Shown here: positions 9,321 through 15,472 of the stretch, one piece after another
How the letters are laid out: the number at the start of each line of letters is the position of its first letter
Numbering within the stretch: position 1 is the stretch's first letter
Source of the DNA: CAG-533 sp964589375
GTDB lineage: Bacteria; Bacillota_I; Bacilli_A; RF39; UBA660
Assembly (NCBI GenBank): GCA_964589375.1
Contig: CAZPSA010000003.1
Location: forward strand, 1 to 50,832
DNA: 50,832 nt
Reading direction: 5' to 3'
The notes under the pieces: generated by a model
The model's database searches: none
The model's input: the letters and a program-made list of their open reading frames with translations, nothing else
What the model was told of the DNA's origin: nothing
Position numbers and translations under genes: made by a program

Positions 9321-10439
9321 ATGTTAGGTGTAATAAATGTTCGAGATAAGAAATCGAATAATTTAAGTAAAGTATACGGAGTAAGACGTAAAATAAGTTC
9401 TGCTTCGTCTGCTTGGGAAAGAATTGAGGACGCCGTAGGTTTAGTAGCTAACGCTCAAGTTGGAACTACTGCAGTACAAAACGACTTTGATAGTATTTAC
9501 CCATGGAGTGATATAATCACTTGTAATTATGATAATACTAATAAAAAGATAGTTGCTTATTATGGCGACGCTAATTTTTCCTTTACAGGTAGTAACGGTC
9601 AAGTAATGACAATAATACCAGAATTCTATTATAAAAGGTATGTGTCTTACGGTTACGAATATGTACTTATCTCTAAAGATAATTTAAGTGGCTTTACTAG
9701 AAGTAAAGAATTTATGATCGGACGTTATACTATGTCTGGATCAAGCGACGGTGTTTATAGTCGTAGTGGTTATGCTCCTTTAGTTAGTAAAACTATAGCA
9801 GACTTTAGAACATACGCCGAAAATTTAGGAAGTGGCTGGCACCAATTAGACTGGCATTATTTCTTAATTCAATTATTATATTTAGTTGAATACGCTGATT
9901 ATAATTCTCAGTCAAAATTAGGACCAGGTTATACTAACGGAAACAATACCGCTGCTTTAAATAGTGGCGGCTGCAATAGTTTAGGTATGAAATCTGGAAG
10001 TGCTACAGGAACAGATACAGGATCAGTTATCTATCGTGGAATTGAAGATATATTTGGTAATGTATGGCAATTCTTAGACGGTGTTAATATATCTGAATAT
10101 GAAGCTTATATCTGTTATAATCCTACTTCTTACGCTAGCGACGTATTTAGTGGAGATTATGAAAAAATTGGCTATGTAAATAGTTCAACAGGTGGTAGTT
10201 ATATTACAGAGTTAGGTTATGATCCTAAGAATCCGTTAGTTGCTTTCCCTACTCAAGTAGGTGGTAGTAGCGACACTTATGCTACAGATTATTACTGGTG
10301 TAATCCAGGAAACAGAATCGCTCTTGTCGGCGGTCGTTGGCTCAATGGTACTACTTGTGGCTTGTGGTGTCTTACGCTGTATGCTGCGTCTTCTTACTAT
10401 CATGACCACGTCGGAGCTCGACTTCTTAAAACCAGTTAG
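9321..10439 (+). CDS. DGR variable receptor-binding tail protein with C-type lectin fold
   Basis: The 372-aa protein has an N-terminal attachment region (about 1-60), a central FGE/sulfatase-like C-type lectin domain with GIEDIFGNVWQFLDGV, and a C-terminal ALVGGRW...CGLW...GARLL segment. This last part is the hallmark of DGR target proteins, where surface residues between a fixed framework are diversified. The final 34 codons (10320-10421) form the variable repeat. It is the only expressed copy of this segment; seven more lie downstream without a start. It probably contacts the host receptor. It begins one base after the previous stop region with a ggagg site. Confidence 0.9.
   Translation: MLGVINVRDKKSNNLSKVYGVRRKISSASSAWERIEDAVGLVANAQVGTTAVQNDFDSIYPWSDIITCNYDNTNKKIVAYYGDANFSFTGSNGQVMTIIPEFYYKRYVSYGYEYVLISKDNLSGFTRSKEFMIGRYTMSGSSDGVYSRSGYAPLVSKTIADFRTYAENLGSGWHQLDWHYFLIQLLYLVEYADYNSQSKLGPGYTNGNNTAALNSGGCNSLGMKSGSATGTDTGSVIYRGIEDIFGNVWQFLDGVNISEYEAYICYNPTSYASDVFSGDYEKIGYVNSSTGGSYITELGYDPKNPLVAFPTQVGGSSDTYATDYYWCNPGNRIALVGGRWLNGTTCGLWCLTLYAASSYYHDHVGARLLKTS
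10320..10421 (+). repeat. Expressed variable repeat (VR) of the DGR
   Basis: These 102 bp in the 3' end of the tail gene align without gaps to seven downstream cassettes. Against cassette 6 (11360-11461) there are 12 differences; at 10 of them the cassette has A and the VR has C, G or T, and at none does the VR have the A. The homology ends abruptly at both edges: the 5' flank is unrelated and the 3' flank diverges after the GGAGCTCGA block. Confidence 0.9.
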
Positions 10440-10516
10440 CGGGGGTTTGGGGGCGGCCAGCCACCATAAATAAAAATAATTATTTACCGACTGTAGTCGG
10501 AGCCGCTAAATTTATT
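10440..10516 (+). promoter_or_regulatory. GC-rich stretch and hairpin after the VR (IMH/cruciform-like, or terminator)
   Basis: Directly after the tail gene stop is a G-rich run (10440-10457) in otherwise AT-rich DNA. A hairpin then follows, CCGAC (10487-10491), loop TGTA, GTCGG (10496-10500). Outer AT arms extend it (ATTTA with TAAAT, and AAAAATAA with TTATTTTT, interrupted by small bulges) and it ends in a T-run. Known DGR targets have a GC-rich initiation site and a hairpin just after VR. The T-run also fits a terminator, so both roles remain open. Confidence 0.6.
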
Positions 10517-10563
10517 TTTTGGGACTGGTGTGTAAATAGCTTCGTATCGTTCTAGTCTTAGCC
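10517..10563 (+). repeat. Orphan cassette trailer in front of the array
   Basis: The segment gggactggtgtgt followed a few bases later by gcttcg resembles the trailer that follows cassettes 1-6 (ggga-tttggtgtgtgtgcttcg). Its own cassette is missing here; the VR and hairpin stand in its place. This suggests that the tail gene end was once the first member of the same tandem array, with the G-rich/hairpin block placed later. Confidence 0.55.
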
Positions 10564-10665
10564 GCTCGTGTCGGCGGTTGTTATGGCGATAGTATTTATT
10601 GTGGTTTGTGGGGATTTGCTTTTTTCTACTCTGCTGACACAGTTAGTAATCTTTACGGAGCTCGA
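10564..10665 (+). repeat. VR-like cassette 1
   Basis: Frame reads RVGGCYGDSIYCGLWGFAFF and onward to GAR. It is the most divergent copy: codons 22-24, which give ASS in most copies, differ here. It lies next to the orphan trailer and its core is followed by PLILKLGFGV and a stop. Confidence 0.85.
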
Positions 10666-10722
10666 CCACTTATATTGAAATTGGGATTTGGTGTGTAGTT
10701 TTCGTGCTAGCTCTCTACGTTC

Positions 10723-10824
10723 GCTCTTGTCGGCGGCAACTGGAATAATGCGCTTCGTTGTGGCTTGTGGTGTTGGCACTTTGAAGAGCTTTCTTCGGCT
10801 AATGGTACAGGCGTCGGAGCTCGA
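10723..10824 (+). repeat. VR-like cassette 2
   Basis: Frame reads LVGGNWNNALRCGLWCWHFE and onward to VGAR. It keeps Asn codons (AAC, AAT) at the first diversified positions, as a template repeat would, but has few adenines in the second half. Confidence 0.85.
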
Positions 10825-10879
10825 CTACTTATATTTAAAATAGGGATTTGGTGTGTGTGCTCCGCATTTGTTTGTTACT

Positions 10880-10981
10880 GCTCGTGTCGGCGGTAGCTAC
10901 TGGGACGTTAGTTATAGTGGCTTGTGGTCTCTTACTATTGATAACGCGTCTTCGGAATCTTGGACGAATATCGGAGCTCGA
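10880..10981 (+). repeat. VR-like cassette 3
   Basis: Frame reads RVGGSYWDVSYSGLWSLTID, then NASSESWTNIGAR. AAC and AAT codons remain at diversified positions 21 and 29. Confidence 0.85.
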
Positions 10982-11039
10982 CCACTTATATTAAAATTAG
11001 GGATTTGATGTGTGCGCTTCGAACGTTTAGTCTTTATTC

Positions 11040-11141
11040 GCTCTTGTCGGCGGTAGATGGAACAATACCTCTCAAGCTGGCTTGTGGTATTGGAACTTTA
11101 ATGACGCGTCTTCGTTATCGAGTATCAACGTCGGAGCTCGA
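11040..11141 (+). repeat. VR-like cassette 4
   Basis: Frame reads LVGGRWNNTSQAGLWYWNFN, then DASSLSSINVGAR. Several AAC/AAT codons occupy diversified positions. An in-frame TAG lies in the preceding spacer, confirming that it is not translated from upstream. Confidence 0.85.
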
Positions 11142-11201
11142 CTACTTATTTTAAAATTGGGATTTGGTGTGTGGCCTCTGGTCGTGTAGTTATTCTTTTA
11201 T

Positions 11202-11303
11202 ACTCTTGTCGGCGGTAATTGGGCTGACGCCCTTATGTGTGGCTTGTGGTATTGGAATCTTAATCAAGCGTCTTCGAATTACAACGCTACGATCGGAGCT
11301 CGA
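11202..11303 (+). repeat. VR-like cassette 5
   Basis: Frame reads LVGGNWADALMCGLWYWNLN, then QASSNYNATIGAR. Adenine-rich codons (AAT, CAA, AAC) fill the second half, as expected of a template. Confidence 0.85.
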
Positions 11304-11359
11304 CCGCTTATATTGAAATTGGGATTTGGTGTGTGTGCTTCGTAGTTTTCACGATTTGT

Positions 11360-11461
11360 ACTCTTGTCGGCGGTCGTTGGCTCAATGGTACTAATTGTGG
11401 CTTGTGGTGTATTACGCTGAATAATGCGTCTTCGAACTATAATGACAACTACGGAGCTCGA
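11360..11461 (+). repeat. VR-like cassette 6, best candidate template for the present VR
   Basis: Frame reads LVGGRWLNGTNCGLWCITLN, then NASSNYNDNYGAR. The first 33 bases from 11361 are identical to the expressed VR. Of 23 adenines in the cassette, 10 are changed in the VR; of 79 other bases only 2 are changed (G to T at 11434, T to G at 11450). No change goes from non-A in the cassette to A in the VR. This is the directional DGR signature. Confidence 0.88.
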
Positions 11462-11516
11462 CCACTTATATTAAAATAGGGACTTGGTGTGTGTGCTTCG
11501 TTATCTTGTACGATTT

Positions 11517-11618
11517 GCTCGTGTCGGCGGTTGTTGGGTAGACATTTCTCGTTGTGGCTTGTGGTGTCTTAACACGAACAACGCGTCTTCGATTACGTGG
11601 GAGAACAACGGAGCTCGA
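11517..11618 (+). repeat. VR-like cassette 7 (RT-proximal, different trailer)
   Basis: Frame reads RVGGCWVDISRCGLWCLNTN, then NASSITWENNGAR. It is the copy nearest the RT. Its trailer (cttatcattaaatcc) lacks the ggga-tttggtgtg block found after cassettes 1-6, so it may mark the fixed end of the array. Many AAC codons remain. Confidence 0.85.
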
Positions 11619-11766
11619 CTACTTATCATTAAATCCTTACACATCATTTTCCATAGCGCTTGCTAAAAATTAGTCGTTCTGGGTGGGTTTAGTAGGTTTA
11701 TCTTCATTATGAAATTTCTCGAAAGACCTGCAGGCAAATATAAGAATTTTAAAAGGACCAGGAAAT
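11619..11766 (+). promoter_or_regulatory. Spacer between array and RT, possible cDNA-priming RNA region
   Basis: These 148 bp hold no ORF. In studied DGRs the RNA between template repeat and RT is needed for cDNA priming, so this is the equivalent segment. It contains a CCTGCAGG palindrome (11729-11736) and a G-rich run (gggtgggttt, 11681-11690). The last bases carry the ribosome site aggaccagga for the RT. Function is inferred from position only. Confidence 0.4.
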
Positions 11767-12831
11767 ATGAAAAGAACAGGTAACATTTATGAAAAAATCA
11801 CAAATTTAAACAATATTGAAACTGCTATTTATAAAGCTGCTAAAGGTAAAGGAACTCGAAAGACAGTTGAGAAGATCCTCGACTCTCCTACATATTACGC
11901 TTTACAAATACAGAAAGCATTAAAAGATAAAACGTACAGGCCTAGTCCATACGTTGAAATGAAAATAAGAGACGGTGCTAATAAAAAAGAAAGAATTATT
12001 TATAAACCGCGCTTTTACCCAGACCAGGTTATTCACTGGGCTTTAATGCTGCAGATAGAGCCGCTTATCATGCGTGGCATGTATGAGTTTTCTTGTGCTA
12101 GTATCAAAAATAGAGGTATTATGCGTGGCATGAGACATTTAAAAAAGATATTAGTAGCTGATAGAAAATATACTAAATATTGTTTAAAAATTGATATTAA
12201 GAAATTTTACCCTAGTATTGACAAAGAGATTCTTAAAAATAAATTTCGTAAGATAATAAAAGATAAAGACACTTTATTTCTTATTGATCTAATTATTGAT
12301 AGTAGCCAGGAAGGTCTACCTATAGGCAATTTTACGAGTCAATGGTTTGCGAATTTTTATTTACAGGATCTAGATCATTTTATAAAAGAACAGTTAAAAG
12401 TTAAACATTATATAAGATACATGGACGACATGGTATTATTCTCAAACAACAAAAAAGAATTAAGAAAAATCAAAATAGAAATCGACAACTTCTTAAGTAA
12501 TGAAAAGTTACGGATTAAAGAAAACTGGCAACTTTTCAAAACAGAGTCTAGGCCTATTGATTTCTTAGGTTATCGTTTCTATCGTGGGTATACTACTCTT
12601 AGAAGAAGCAATTTCTTAAGAATTAAAAGGCGTGCTAAGAAAATGGCTAAGAAAGATCATATAACCTATCACGACGCAGCAGCCATGCTTAGTTACAGCG
12701 GTTGGTTAAAACATTGTAATTCATTTAATTATCAACAAAAATACATAAAACCGTATGTTAATTACAAATTGTGTAAGGAGGTTATAAGAAATGAAAGTAA
12801 AAAAGGTAGAAAGCACAATAAGACCTGGTAA
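11767..12831 (+). CDS. DGR-type reverse transcriptase
   Basis: The 354-aa protein shows the RT motifs in order. LKIDIKKFYPSI is at 140-151, with the catalytic Asp at 143. GLPIGNFTSQ is at 183-192; the SQ ending is the DGR-type form of motif 4, where most RTs have SP. YMDD is at 218-221, and PIDFLGYRF is at 263-271. There is no maturase, endonuclease or retron-type extension; the C-terminus (SGWLKHCNSF) is like that of DGR RTs. It would copy template RNA with errors at adenines and deliver cDNA to the VR. No recognisable Avd accessory gene is next to it. Its end overlaps the following gene by 41 bp. Confidence 0.9.
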   Translation: MKRTGNIYEKITNLNNIETAIYKAAKGKGTRKTVEKILDSPTYYALQIQKALKDKTYRPSPYVEMKIRDGANKKERIIYKPRFYPDQVIHWALMLQIEPLIMRGMYEFSCASIKNRGIMRGMRHLKKILVADRKYTKYCLKIDIKKFYPSIDKEILKNKFRKIIKDKDTLFLIDLIIDSSQEGLPIGNFTSQWFANFYLQDLDHFIKEQLKVKHYIRYMDDMVLFSNNKKELRKIKIEIDNFLSNEKLRIKENWQLFKTESRPIDFLGYRFYRGYTTLRRSNFLRIKRRAKKMAKKDHITYHDAAAMLSYSGWLKHCNSFNYQQKYIKPYVNYKLCKEVIRNESKKGRKHNKTW

Positions 12832-13324
12832 CTTTAGAATTGGAGAACGAAAAGGCAACCTAATTGAGGTTGCTTTTTTTGACGACATAGAAGAAGTTAC
12901 TAGAACAGAAGAAGACGGTACAGAATATACTTTATATTTATATTACGTATATAAAATGCAGATTATCAACAGAGACGATTTAGAAGCTTATATCAACGAT
13001 AATATTGATACATGGCTACAATTAGCTAAAAACAATTTTATTGCTGAAAAAGCAGCCGAAATAAGAGCGATAAGAGACAAATTACTTGCTGATAGTGATA
13101 AACAAGTTCTTATTGATAGATTAGGCATTGAAATACCAGAAGAAATTACCGCCACTACTTTATTAACTGTAATAAAAGATTTATTTAGCTCACTTGGTAA
13201 CGTTTTAAATGGAGACTGGTCTAAATATAGACAAGAATTAAGAGATATTACTAAACAAAAGAATTTCCCATTTGAAGTAGAATTCCCTACTAATCCAGAA
13301 GAAAGTACAGAAAATAACGAATAA
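12791..13324 (+). CDS. Tail fibre assembly chaperone-like protein
   Basis: The ATG at 12791 follows AAGGAGG, both inside the end of the RT gene. The 177-aa protein ends in a pattern seen in phage tail assembly chaperones: an IRAIRDKLLADSD helix, then DWSKYRQELRDITKQKNFP and a Pro-rich VEFPTNP tail. It has no four-helix Avd look. I infer that it assists folding of the variable tail protein. Tight overlap with the RT ties the diversification unit to the tail-fibre operon. Confidence 0.6.
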   Translation: MKVKKVESTIRPGNFRIGERKGNLIEVAFFDDIEEVTRTEEDGTEYTLYLYYVYKMQIINRDDLEAYINDNIDTWLQLAKNNFIAEKAAEIRAIRDKLLADSDKQVLIDRLGIEIPEEITATTLLTVIKDLFSSLGNVLNGDWSKYRQELRDITKQKNFPFEVEFPTNPEESTENNE

Positions 13325-13632
13325 TGGAAAGTTCGACTATGATTTCAATAGGTTTAGTTTTTACTATTCTAGGTGGCATTGTAGGTTATGCTACTTATTT
13401 AATGAATAGTAAGAAAAACGTTAAACAAGAGACTAAAGAGGACGTGGCTATGTCTACTAAGCTAGACACAAAATTAGATATGATTAGTAAAAATATTGAC
13501 GAGATCCGATTAGATAATAAAGATTTCAATAAAACAATACACCAATTAGGAGAAAGATTATCAGCGGTAGAATCGTCTACTAAATCAGCGCACCATAGAA
13601 TAGACAATTTAGAAGAATTACATAGAAAGTGA
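13324..13632 (+). CDS. XhlA-like small membrane protein with coiled coil
   Basis: The 102-aa product has one N-terminal membrane segment (about residues 6-26, MISIGLVFTILGGIVGYATY) followed by a charged coiled coil to the end. This layout matches XhlA/hemolysin-type lysis accessory proteins. It overlaps the previous stop by one base and precedes the holin. The role in lysis is inferred from layout and place. Confidence 0.6.
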   Translation: MESSTMISIGLVFTILGGIVGYATYLMNSKKNVKQETKEDVAMSTKLDTKLDMISKNIDEIRLDNKDFNKTIHQLGERLSAVESSTKSAHHRIDNLEELHRK

Positions 13633-13642
13633 GGAGTTTAAA

Positions 13643-14026
13643 TTGCAAAATAATTTATTAACTATTCTAATGTTATTAGCGGTACTAGGAGCGCTTTATT
13701 TAACTAATACCGTATTAGGAGCGGTGTTAGGTAGTCAAGCTACTAAATTTGAGTGGAAAAAGGTAGGAAAAGGAACGTTAAAAGCGTTTCTTTTTTGTTT
13801 AAGTTTTATAACATACTGCTTCTGCTTAGAAGTATTACCTATCATTTTAGCAAGAATCGAGATTACTGTTCCTAATGACATAATAACATTTTTAGAAATT
13901 GTGGGAATAACTTTAACGGCTTATAGAAAATATGCGTTAGACTGTTATTCAAAAATTAAAGATATTTTAGGTATCAACTCTGTCGACGCAGAGTTAGATA
14001 TAGATAAAGAAAAGGAGGAAAACTAA
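13643..14026 (+). CDS. Phage holin
   Basis: The 127-aa protein begins at a TTG with gtgaggag upstream. It has two to three hydrophobic segments (about 5-30, 46-72, 82-100) and a charged C-terminal tail, as in class I/II holins of phages from Bacillota. It would permeabilise the membrane to let the endolysin reach the wall. The endolysin lies 200 bp downstream. Confidence 0.75.
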   Translation: MQNNLLTILMLLAVLGALYLTNTVLGAVLGSQATKFEWKKVGKGTLKAFLFCLSFITYCFCLEVLPIILARIEITVPNDIITFLEIVGITLTAYRKYALDCYSKIKDILGINSVDAELDIDKEKEEN

Positions 14027-14027
14027 C

Positions 14028-14243
14028 ATGGAAGAAAAAATCACACAAGAACAAATTATTGAAGTTGATTACAACAAAGAATTAGTCGAAGAATATAAAA
14101 ATAATTATATTCAAGACGTCGAAGGTATGGGAGCTGGCGAAGACGCTGAGCCATACGGAGTACAAACAAATTTCAACACAGATACTATCAATGAATTATT
14201 AGGGGAAGGAGCTGAAATTGATGACGAATATAAGAACAACTAA
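14028..14243 (+). CDS. Small acidic phage protein, unknown
   Basis: The 71-aa acidic product has an AAGGAGG ribosome site and no membrane segment or known motif. It lies between holin and endolysin and overlaps the endolysin start by 23 bp, so it is probably translated with it. A regulatory role in lysis is possible but not shown. Confidence 0.6.
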   Translation: MEEKITQEQIIEVDYNKELVEEYKNNYIQDVEGMGAGEDAEPYGVQTNFNTDTINELLGEGAEIDDEYKNN

Positions 14244-15180
14244 GCCAGGAGCTGGCAATAAGTATTTTATTCGTAAAGCTAACGGCGGTTACTCTACATG
14301 TATTCAAGGAAAGCCAACAGACGCTAACTGTAATGTTTTAGCTAACTGTGTAGGTTATGCTTGCGGTGCATTTAATGAGGAGTGCGATTTAGGTTATGAA
14401 AAATACTGGCTAAATTGTAACGCTGAAAACTTTATTGAAAGAGCTATCGCTTTAGGATTATCAGTTGTAAAAGAGCCAGTTGTCGGCGGTATTATGGTAT
14501 GGCAAAAAGGCGCTACATTAAAAGGTAGCGACGGTGCAGGACACGTAGCTATCTGTACTAAGAAAAATAGTGCTACTCAAGTAAAAACTGCTGAGAGTGG
14601 TTACGGAAGTACGGCTTTCTGGACTGCTACACGTAATAAAGGTAATGGTAACTGGGGCGCTGGTAGTGGCTATACTTATAGAGGTTGTATCGTAAATCCA
14701 TATATTAAAGAAACAACTCCTACACAACCAGAAACAGATAATACTAATGGTTATACTGGTAAATTTAAAGTTGGAGATAAAGTTGTAATTAGTGGTAATT
14801 TATATGTAAGTTCTAAAGCAGCTAATCCTAGTGGCAGCGTAAATAATAAGGTTACTACTATTACTAGAGTAGCTGAAAATGCAGCACACCCTTATAATAC
14901 TACTGGAGATTTAGGTTGGATGAACGAAAACGATATTAAATTATATCAAGCACCAACTCCAGAAGTAAAACCAGATAATAGTTTAAAAGTTGGAGATAAA
15001 GTTAAAATTATTGGAACTGGTAACGGATCTAGTTATGGTACTTCTAATAAAGCGTATGGTATCGGTTGGGAAAGAGAAATACTAAAAATATGGAGTGGAA
15101 GAAAATACCCATATCAAGTAGGAAATTCTACTGGAACAACTGGATTTTATCAAGAAAGCGCTTTACAAAAATTAAATTAG
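14221..15180 (+). CDS. Endolysin: CHAP amidase/endopeptidase with SH3-like wall-binding repeats
   Basis: The ATG at 14221 was chosen over a TTG one codon earlier; ggggaaggag lies upstream. Of 320 residues, about 1-155 form a CHAP domain, with the likely catalytic Cys in NCVGYACG and His in GHVAICTK. Two SH3-like repeats follow, each starting KVGDKV (about residues 183-240 and 258-319). It would cut peptidoglycan at host lysis. It is the last phage gene before the attachment boundary and is followed by a strong terminator. Confidence 0.85.
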   Translation: MTNIRTTKPGAGNKYFIRKANGGYSTCIQGKPTDANCNVLANCVGYACGAFNEECDLGYEKYWLNCNAENFIERAIALGLSVVKEPVVGGIMVWQKGATLKGSDGAGHVAICTKKNSATQVKTAESGYGSTAFWTATRNKGNGNWGAGSGYTYRGCIVNPYIKETTPTQPETDNTNGYTGKFKVGDKVVISGNLYVSSKAANPSGSVNNKVTTITRVAENAAHPYNTTGDLGWMNENDIKLYQAPTPEVKPDNSLKVGDKVKIIGTGNGSSYGTSNKAYGIGWEREILKIWSGRKYPYQVGNSTGTTGFYQESALQKLN

Positions 15181-15190
15181 TAATTTTAAA

Positions 15191-15221
15191 AGAACTAGCT
15201 TCGGCTAGTCCTTTTTTTTTG
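15191..15221 (+). terminator. Rho-independent terminator after the lysis operon
   Basis: ACTAGC, loop TTCG, GCTAGT (15194-15209), then a run of ten Ts after CC. The UUCG tetraloop and long T-run make it a strong terminator for the late phage operon. Confidence 0.9.
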
Positions 15222-15261
15222 CTCTTTTTTCCTTATTTCATTTATTGCTTTTAATACTGAT

Positions 15262-15285
15262 ATGCTTATTGTAGTAGTTCTTCTG
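15262..15285. other. Probable right prophage attachment junction (attR) inside cotJC
   Basis: The cotJC frame matches its family up to DIATEEL and then reads LQ-stop, so host sequence turns into foreign sequence near 15272-15280. Phage genes end at the terminator just to the left. The exact crossover core cannot be set without the left end, which is outside the window. Confidence 0.55.
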
Positions 15286-15472
15286 TTGCAATATCATTTA
15301 AAAGGGCTCTTCCTTCATCAGTTGGCATTGTAAATTTCTGACTAAAATATCTTAAAGCTGCCCCTAATTCGCCATTTGATCCACCAAATTGGGTTATTAA
15401 GTATTTTGCCATTTTAACATCTTTCTTTTTAATATCAACCTTAAAAGGCAAAACTTTCTCATATTTAAACAT
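15266..15472 (-). pseudogene. cotJC: CotJC spore-coat manganese catalase-like protein, truncated by prophage
   Basis: The 68 visible residues begin MFKYEKVLPFKVDIKK and run through KYLITQFGGSNGELGAALRY to DIATEEL, close to the N-terminus of CotJC (normally about 190 aa). It breaks off at TEEL, where family members continue with AHLEM, which carries metal ligands. The missing two thirds should lie beyond the left end of the prophage. The start overlaps the preceding gene by 8 bp. If the phage excises precisely, the gene could be restored. Confidence 0.8.

Larger units (their letters stand above)
10564..11618 (+). repeat. Tandem array of seven silent VR-like cassettes (putative multi-template DGR array)
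   Basis: Seven 102-bp cores recur every 157-162 bp. In every copy the distance from GTCGGCGG to GGAGCTCGA is exactly 87 bp, so no core has an indel. All keep the VR reading frame without a stop, with fixed framework codons (VGG, GLW, mostly ASS, GAR) and hypervariable positions between. None has a start codon or ribosome site in frame. Cores 1-6 are each followed by a conserved trailer of about 40 bp and then 15-25 variable bases. The array fills the space where a single template repeat would be in a normal DGR. Confidence 0.9.

Noticed and set aside
9321..9700. A second VR in the N-terminal part of the tail gene
   Set aside because: No similarity to the cassette cores was seen outside 10320-10421.
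10564..11618. The tandem array as a CRISPR array
   Set aside because: Units are about 158 bp with 102-bp protein-coding-type cores. Variation falls inside the repeat at codon positions, and there are no short uniform repeats or cas genes.
10564..11618. Array units as seven additional expressed VRs of separate genes
   Set aside because: None has an upstream coding body, start or ribosome site, and in-frame stops lie in several spacers.
10261..11666. Short ORFs in and around the cassette array (10261-10473, 10558-10779 on minus, 10960-11154, 11484-11666) as genes
   Set aside because: They use spurious starts in the spacers or other frames. None has a ribosome site, and their content is fragments of the repeated cassettes.
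11767..12831. RT as part of a group II intron, retron or abortive-infection RT
   Set aside because: No maturase or endonuclease domain, no intron ends and no retron msr/msd layout are seen. The IGNFTSQ motif and the lectin-fold target with an adenine signature favour a DGR.
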